Shown in pieces: positions 59,420-64,000 of a stretch of DNA of 64,000 bases (positions are counted from its first letter, which is position 1; the number at the start of each line of letters is the position of its first letter). The notes under the pieces are model-generated. The model ran no database searches and was not told where the DNA came from. It saw nothing but the letters and a program-made list of their open reading frames with translations. Source of the DNA: Cephalopachus bancanus. Its lineage: Eukaryota; Chordata; Mammalia; Primates; Tarsiidae. A program made the translations under genes and the position numbers. The stretch lies in assembly GCA_027257055.1 (NCBI GenBank), contig JAPVLO010000044.1:992001-1056000 (forward strand), written 5' to 3'.

Positions 59420-59745
59420 TCTGCATGTGTGATACCTCCCACATTTTTTTTTTTTTTGAGGATTGTTTTGGCTATTCGTGATTGTTTATGTTTCCATATG
59501 AATTCCTGTATTGTTGTTTCCAGGTCTGAGAAGAATATTCCTGATAATTTAATGGGTATTGCGTTAAATCTGTAGATTGCCTTGGGTAGGATGAACATCT
59601 TAACAATGTTGATTCTTCCAATCCATGAGCATGGAATATTTTTCCATTTGTTTGTGTCATCTTTGATTTCTTTGAGCAGTGTTTTGTAGTTTTCGTTGTA
59701 AAGGTCTTTCACTTCTCTAGTTAGGAAGATGCCTAGGTATTTCAT
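59401..59745 (-). pseudogene. L1 ORF2 fragment, 114 readable codons
   Basis: An uninterrupted stretch of the ORF2 region just after RT ([59 protein letters not shown]), all in the order expected of L1. A second readable block, 58867-59058 ([20 protein letters not shown]), lies further toward the C-terminus. No start of the full protein remains and it is not expected to be expressed usefully. Confidence 0.9.
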
Positions 59746-59844
59746 TTATTTTGTGGCTATTGTGAATGGGATTGTGCTTTTTGTTTGTTTATTGTTGGTG
59801 TATAGGAATGCAACCGTCTTTTGCACAAATCTTAAGTTTAAAAT

Positions 59845-61400
59845 ATACAGGGCTGTTGTTCAGAAATTCCTCTAAAAGGAATGTATCCTAATAAAATAGC
59901 AGCCAGACTTTAATAAACAAAGCTGTTTATCACATTATTTGTCAAAGCAAAAACAAGACAAAACAAAAAAACACATGGATATCCATTAACAAGGAAAACG
60001 TCTGGTTATGGAATATTAAATGTTTTCTAAAATGAATAAGTTAAATATCTATCCATTGACCCAGAAGTTTGTTAATAATGCATTGTCATGTAAGAAAGAT
60101 ACCAAATGACAATAACAACTCCAAATCCCTTATATCAACCTTTTAATTTTTTTAATGTAGAAAGATGCAACCAGAAAAACACCAGACTGGTATATTCTTC
60201 ACTTTTGTGGGAGTCAGAGATGTGATTAACATTTTCTTTACATGGTTATATATTATTTTGTCAGTTTAAGTGTCAGTGATAGGCAGTACAATTTCACAAC
60301 AAAACAAGATTTCATCTGACAAAATGGTTTATTTTTTAAAAAGTGAACAAGTAAAAATATTATTTCTTTCCTTGGAAAACCTGGTGCCAAATTCTTTAGG
60401 AATTGTGCAGTCTTGTATAGTGTCTTGCCCACGATCAACCTGAGAGACAGCTGAGTCTATTTAGGTAAGGGAATTGGACTTAGATCTGATTTAATGACAT
60501 GAGAACCTAGAGCTATTAGTCTTGGGTTATTGTGACTTTACTTTTATTTTTCCTAAGATAGAGTCTCTCTTGCACTGACTTTTCTAGTAACTCTCCTGTC
60601 ACTTAATCCACTGAGATTTAAGATGGCTTTAACCAAACAATTTTACAGAAGTTTTTAACTGTCTTCTTTCTGTTGCCTTTTGAATTTGAGTTATTGGTAT
60701 GCTTTTTAGAGATTAAAAAAAGAATTAAACTTGGAGGGGCCAAGAACTCAAGTTTAAGGTGAGCATCCTAGTACCATCTATGTGACCTTGTGGGTAAGCA
60801 ACTACTAGCCTTAGATATGTCTGTTACAGAATGAGGACAGAAATACTTCTTCAGCAGATCTCACCTATGGTAGTAATAGAAGGCTTACATAGTGGATAAG
60901 GGTTATAAAAATACAATTTTTCCGAATTCTAAATACTATAATTCATCTTTCTCTGATAATTTGTCAGATAAGTTATCAATTTCTATGATTGCTTTTTTTT
61001 AAGTTACTTCCTTCCTGTGTGAGGGGCCCAATAGGAAATAGTGTTTGCCTTTTGGTCTTTCTGCCTCCAGTACTTGTGTAGGAGGGCAGAATTTAGGACG
61101 GTGGTGTCAGGAAAAACTCTACAGACCCACAGAGGAGAATTTCAGGGTTTTTGCCTATCGTGTGAGCATTAAGTGTTCCCTTGGTCTCTTCTATTACTAT
61201 AGTCAAAAAGCCTGTGATAAAAGTTTTTACTTAGATGTGCAATCTGTTTTTTTTTTCTTTGTCCCATCTTTGGTTAAGTATCCTAGCTTCTATAATTGTT
61301 TCCTCTTTTTTTCTTCAATAGATGCAAAATTGGTCTTCATATGCTTTTCTTTCCATGTATGAGAATTGATGTTAAAGCATTTTCCTTTAAAAATTTTCCA
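59845..61400. other. Unique-looking DNA, no gene recognised
   Basis: Weak MIR-like words near 60770-60845 ('tatgtgaccttgtgggtaag'). The 105-codon plus frame at 61045-61362 has no recognisable domain. Confidence 0.4.
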
Positions 61401-61404
61401 TCTA

Positions 61405-61730
61405 ACTTTTTAAAAATTTAGATTCAAAGGTGCACGTGCAAGTTTGTTACATGAGCATAGTGCTTGATGGTGAGGTTTGGCTTCTAGTGAAACTGTCACC
61501 CAAATAGTGACTGTGGTACTCAATAGGTAGTTTTCCAACTCTTGCCCCCTCCATTATTCTCACCTTTAGAAGTCCCCAGAATTCACTGTTCCCGTCTTTT
61601 TTTTTTTATTACTGTACCCATCTTTATGTTCATGTGTACCCAGTTTTTAGCTCCTACTCGTAAGGGAGAACATGTAGTATTTGGTTTTCTCTTTCTGTGT
61701 TAATTCACTTAGGATAATGGAATTGTTCCC
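61405..61730 (-). repeat. Older LINE-1 3' UTR fragment, antisense
   Basis: Contains 'gtgcacgtgcaagtttgtta', 'acccatctttatgttcatgt', 'gtacccagtttttagctcct' and 'gggagaacatgtagtatttg', the antisense 3' end of older primate/mammal L1 (L1MA/L1PB type). This 3' UTR is unrelated to that of the young L1s in the window. Confidence 0.8.
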
Positions 61731-61854
61731 TCTTTAATAGCAGAGCCAAAGGCAGGAATAACAATTATTCTACGTGTTAATATGGGCATCTTTAAAAGCA
61801 CTTGTCTATTTTTAGAACCTGTTAATAATCAATGTTAATGTATTACCTGCAGGC

Positions 61855-61970
61855 AACTCATCACCTGTACCTGTATTCTGTTTATTTAATCCTCAAAACA
61901 GAGGCTCAGAGGGAGTACCCAATTGCCCCAGGACACATTGCTAGTGAGTGACAGAATCAAGACCTTACTC
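61855..61970 (-). repeat. MIR SINE fragment, antisense
   Basis: 'tttaatcctcaaaacagagg', 'ctcagagggagtacccaatt' and 'gccccaggacacattgctag' match antisense MIR. Confidence 0.7.
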
Positions 61971-61974
61971 ATTA

Positions 61975-63640
61975 TTATTAAATGAGCAACCTAAACTATT
62001 TTAACATAGAGTTAAAGGAGTGATCACTTTGACTAAATTAACAATCCTACCTAATAGACCCAAGGGACAACTAGCTTGACCAATATCTATTTCGTGTAAC
62101 TTAAAAAGGTTTCTGTTATTTGGGACTTCTGAGATAAACTAACAGTATTCCAACTGGTAGTTCAATTGAGTCAGTCATTGAACATTTTTGAAGAGTTTAG
62201 GGGAATAGGTTCTGAAAAATATGCTTAGGGAAAAGCTACTCCATTTGGTATCACACTATTGTACCAACTGTTCCCTTCCTCCTTCCCTCCCCCAACTCTA
62301 GAGACTCTTGCTTAGCTCATGTAACAGGCAGCGTTTAAATATAGCTTCTTGTTCTCTTTTGGGTGCATAAGTTATTAATTAATTTTAGTTGTAAAGAAGT
62401 GGGAATTGCCAAGTGTCCTTTGTGCTTGCGATCTGGTGTTCTTTTGTCAAAAAGCACTGAGACCATTGTTCTAACCTCTCTCGTGTTCACATTGTATTTT
62501 TCATGACAAAGCACATTTATTGTCTTCCATTCAGATTTTGGGTTTGTTTGTGGGATTTTGGGAAGTTGCCATTCTGAGGAGAAGCAGAGGAGAATGACTC
62601 TGCCAATGGTCAACTTGAACAAGGCTGCTGAAAATGAACCAGACCTGTCTCTTCTTAGACTTGTGTGTTTTAGGTGGAGTTTTCAGTGCAAATGCTAATC
62701 AAGGACAGTGTAGGGACTGTTCACTGACTGGATATTATTTTTTTCCCCATGGAAAAAGGGGTTGGGAGATGGATCACTGGGTGTTTATCTAGCACAGAGA
62801 ATGCGGTTTGCATTTATCCACCTTCCATTCAATCTCCCTTCAGAAATACATTATTGGTAAGTCCCGCTCTTCTGACTGCAAGTATCACTAGTGACAGCTT
62901 TGCAAGTGGCCTTAACAGCTTGTCAGGAAAATAATCAATGTAGCTTTTCACAAAGGAATCTACTCGATCAATATCACCAAGGAAGCCCAGACCTAACAAA
63001 TAGATCACATAAGAATTTTCATGATCAATAGAAGTATACAGAAAAAAAATTATTGGGTATATTTCAAAGAATGCATCATAAATGTTTCCTATTGATAGCT
63101 CTTTCTTTGGGGAACTACAGTAATATGCTAAAGTGATAGAAGAGACAGTGTATGCCCTGTCAGACAGACCCTTAGAGACATGCTTTCAACACAAGATAAA
63201 TATACACAATTTGTTTAGAAGACGTAACTGGTTTTAAAGGAAAACTGGTTCTAATGTTTGTACCATCCTAATTTTTTTTACCAACAAGTAAACTGTAATT
63301 TTTTTTGATGCATGGAGTTATTTTTGATATCCCAGTGCCATGGGCATGGGCAAATAATAGGCATATTAATACATTCTTGCGGAGTTGACCATCATTCCCT
63401 ACACTTCTCCAGGAGCTATTGTTAATTCCAGGCATTCATCCCTGTTATTTGCATCCTCTTCTCTCTTCCCCAGACTCCTTGGAGAAACTCCAATTCTAAA
63501 TGTTGTAAAGCTTCCTGAAAAGTAATCTAAAAGTATAGACATTAGGAAAGGTTGGAATCCCTGGAAATAAAACTTAAGACATAGCTGTACCACAATAATA
63601 CATTGAGACATTACCCAACTTTTCTCTTCCTGGTGTTGTA
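61975..63640. other. Unique-looking DNA, no gene recognised
   Basis: No repeat family recognised. Minus frames at 62335-62622 (95 codons) and 63399-63611 have no recognisable domain. The stretch 62330-62640 is repeat-free and less AT-rich and could be constrained, but this cannot be judged from one sequence. Confidence 0.4.
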
Positions 63641-63649
63641 TGTCTCTGT

Positions 63650-63990
63650 CAGTTATTTTACCTCATAACTAATGGCATTTTGCCTCATAACAAATAAAAC
63701 AAATGTTTTATTTCTTCACGATTCTGTGGATTAACAATAAGGGCTGGGCTCAGCAGTGTTTTTTTCTGCTGGTCTTGCCTGGGGGCACTCATGTATCTTC
63801 AGTGATTTGGTGACTCAACTGGGTTGTTGGTGCTGGTCTTTTGCTAGTGTCTCTCTTCATGTGTTTTCTCTTCTTCAGTGAGGCTAGCTTGGGTTTTCAA
63901 ATTTTAGTACTACATTCCAAAAGGATGAACGCAAAAGCTTCAGGAAAGTTTGAGGTCTAGCCCTGAGAACAATACAATATAAATTCCTCC
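63650..63990 (+). repeat. Probable old interspersed repeat, family unassigned
   Basis: 'gattctgtggattaacaata', 'agggctgggctcagcagtgt', 'ctgctggtcttgcctggggg' and 'tgactcaactgggttgttgg' follow a dispersed mammalian repeat that I recognise but cannot name. It may continue past the window. Confidence 0.45.
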
Positions 63991-64000
63991 ACATTCTGCT

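Larger units (their letters stand above)
58046..59840 (-). mobile_element. LINE-1 1.8 kb 3' fragment, antisense
   Basis: Poly(T) first, then the complement of the lineage 3' UTR ('gatgtggggtacaattcagg'), then the C-terminal half of ORF2. The whole stretch is recognisable with only a few frame breaks, so it is younger than the L1M copies. 5'-truncated in ORF2 after the RT core ('ttgcacaaatc' region). No clear TSD found. Confidence 0.92.

Noticed and set aside
1..64000. A bacterial or phage-like system, CRISPR array, or gene cluster
   Set aside because: Alu, L1, MIR and L2 throughout show primate nuclear DNA. No regularly spaced direct repeats or dense coding were seen.

Overview
This is a 64 kb stretch of mammalian, specifically primate, nuclear DNA. 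It is AT-rich, with no operon-like packing, no open reading frame above about 150 codons and no convincing spliced gene. What can be annotated is almost entirely interspersed repeats: 7SL-derived dimeric Alu elements (primate-restricted), LINE-1 of several ages, LINE-2, MIR, hAT-type DNA transposon relics and LTR relics. Most full Alu copies belong to a subfamily that is neither anthropoid AluS/Y nor the lemur/loris type I remember. By elimination I suspect a tarsier, but this is an inference and needs a database match. The window is probably intergenic or deep intronic.

Layout. 1-6.5 kb: unique DNA with MIR, hAT and L1M relics, a possible solo LTR (about 3.6-4.0 kb) and one young Alu. 6.58-9.23 kb: a LINE-1 with 5' UTR, ORF1 remains and 3' UTR but almost no ORF2, bounded by a 12-bp target-site duplication (TSD). 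9.3-16 kb: L2/MIR relics, an old L1, and a repeat-poor block (10.46-12.17 kb) that could hold conserved regulatory DNA. 16-37 kb: an MLT1-like LTR split by an Alu, short L1 and Alu copies, MER5A- and MER20-like relics, L2, many MIRs, and a striking 75-bp-arm hairpin at 32.2-32.4 kb. 38.5-42.3 kb: a long old L1M carrying an (AC)n(GT)n palindrome and a young Alu, with the most CpG-rich Alu of the window just after it. 43.2-43.7 kb: a second MLT1-like LTR. 44.2-50.8 kb: a four-level nest (Alu in L1 in AluJ in L1M). 50.8-64 kb: unique DNA with two antisense LTR-like relics, an intermediate Alu, a 1.8 kb antisense L1 with a readable ORF2 fragment, an older L1 fragment and MIRs.

Functionally, the window records successive retrotransposition waves rather than a pathway. 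The young Alus depend on LINE-1 proteins for mobility. The most interesting sequence signals are the Alu subfamily's A and B boxes, which look more tRNA-like than those of the AluJ in the same window; two LINE-1 copies that have lost ORF2 sequence internally; and the near-perfect hairpin at 32.2 kb. No tRNA, rRNA, snRNA, CRISPR array or bacterial feature was found. Repeat family names come from recall of consensus sequences and edges are approximate unless a TSD fixes them.
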